DNA of 64,000 nucleotides from Alicycliphilus sp. UBA6560 (GTDB lineage Bacteria; Pseudomonadota; Gammaproteobacteria; Burkholderiales; Burkholderiaceae_C), in the NCBI GenBank assembly GCA_002434305.1, contig DJJU01000011.1, positions 387,239 to 451,238 of the forward strand. Direction: 5' to 3'. The position numbers and the translations under genes are program-made. This document shows positions 63,688 to 64,000 of this stretch, piece by piece. Position 1 is the first letter of the stretch. Each line of letters opens with the position of its first letter. Under the pieces are notes generated by a model. The model was not told the DNA's origin, did not search any database, and was given only the letters and a program-made list of their open reading frames with translations.

Positions 63688-64000
63688 TCAGTCCACCCGT
63701 GCGCCCGAGGCCTTGACCACCGGCGCCCAGCCCTTGACTTCAGCGTCGATGAAACGGGCGAAGTCCTGTGGCGTGTTCTTCTCGGCCACGGCGCCCAGCT
63801 TGGCATAGGCCTGCTGCACGGCCGGCTTGTCGAAGGCCTCGTTCATGGCCTTGTTCAGCCGCGCGACGATCTCCGGCGGCGTGCCCTTGGGCGCGAGCAG
63901 GCCGAACCAGGACGTCACGTCGAACGGCGCAATGCCACTTTCCTCCATGGTCGGCACATCTGGCGCCGAAGGCGAGCGCTTGCGTGTCGTCACTGCCAGC
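63688..64000 (-). CDS. TctC/Bug-family periplasmic binding protein, C-terminal part (cut by window edge)
   Basis: About the last 104 residues of a Bug-type tricarboxylate-binding protein. The segment SPSAPDVPTMEESGIAPFDV followed by WFGLLAPKGTPPEIVARLNK is diagnostic of the family. It ends QDFARFIDAEVKGWAPVVKA. The gene starts beyond the right edge. It is not adjacent to the tctAB genes at 55-57 kb. Confidence 0.92.
   Translation of the reverse strand, partial: LAVTTRKRSPSAPDVPTMEESGIAPFDVTSWFGLLAPKGTPPEIVARLNKAMNEAFDKPAVQQAYAKLGAVAEKNTPQDFARFIDAEVKGWAPVVKASGARVD

Overview
This 64-kb window is a GC-rich, tightly packed chromosomal segment from a betaproteobacterium, most likely family Comamonadaceae (Acidovorax/Alicycliphilus-like). 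The evidence is the gene order (rplU-rpmA-obgE-proB; pilBCD-coaE-zapD-yacG; petABC-sspA-sspB; mla-ABC-bolA-his-hinT-tatABC), the PVWY form of the cytochrome b Qo motif, and intergenic repeats of a kind I associate with this family. Almost all content is core metabolism and envelope biogenesis. I see no phage, insertion sequence, CRISPR array, rRNA operon or integron.

Layout. 1-5.7 kb: proS (cut by the left edge), rppH, proB, obgE, rpmA, rplU, ispB. 5.8 kb: tRNA-Pro(CGG) and a terminator. 6-11.5 kb: type IV pilus genes pilB-pilC-pilD overlapping coaE, then zapD and yacG. 11.5-16.8 kb: a leftward branched-chain amino acid/amide ABC transporter with a fused permease-ATPase, followed by a 423-bp non-coding region. 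17.2-23.3 kb: mutT, an AAA+ ATPase gene, argJ, secA, and a divergent DciA-like gene. 23.3-28 kb: tRNA-Thr(TGT), sspB, sspA, the cytochrome bc1 operon petABC, and mscL. 28.2-33.5 kb: pdxA, a Nif3-like gene, a DegS-like protease, tatCBA, hinT. 33.5-42.6 kb: the histidine genes hisG-D-(insert)-C-B-H-A-F-I-E. The insert is a ribbon-helix-helix/PIN fusion gene diverging from a sirtuin gene. 42.7-48.7 kb: ibaG/bolA, an ABC-2 exporter, and the Mla lipid-transport operon. 49-55 kb: speDE with a structured leader, lolDC, a conserved hypothetical gene, recJ. 55.2-64 kb: tctAB, a GspE-like ATPase, a spermidine-synthase-like gene, a TatD-family hydrolase, a polar amino acid ABC transporter, and a TctC-like gene cut by the right edge.

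How the genes work together. PetABC is the respiratory bc1 complex; its Rieske subunit and several secreted proteins here carry Tat-like signals, and tatABC lies nearby. MlaFEDACB and LolDC maintain the outer membrane. The his cluster makes histidine from PRPP, and SpeD plus SpeE make spermidine.

The most notable non-coding content is three families of dispersed repeats plus a structured RNA leader. A ~55-bp imperfect palindrome occurs at least 11 times. In several copies it supplies a terminator or lies over the start codon of a gene (recJ, hisH, possibly hisD). A ~117-bp element occurs twice with compensatory base changes in two stems. A ~165-bp palindrome ends on the stop codon of an ABC ATPase gene. 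The speD leader can fold so that the ribosome binding site is hidden in a 13-bp stem. The best candidate for an undescribed module is the RHH-PIN fusion/sirtuin pair, which shares two tandem 13-bp palindromic operators and sits inside the histidine cluster.
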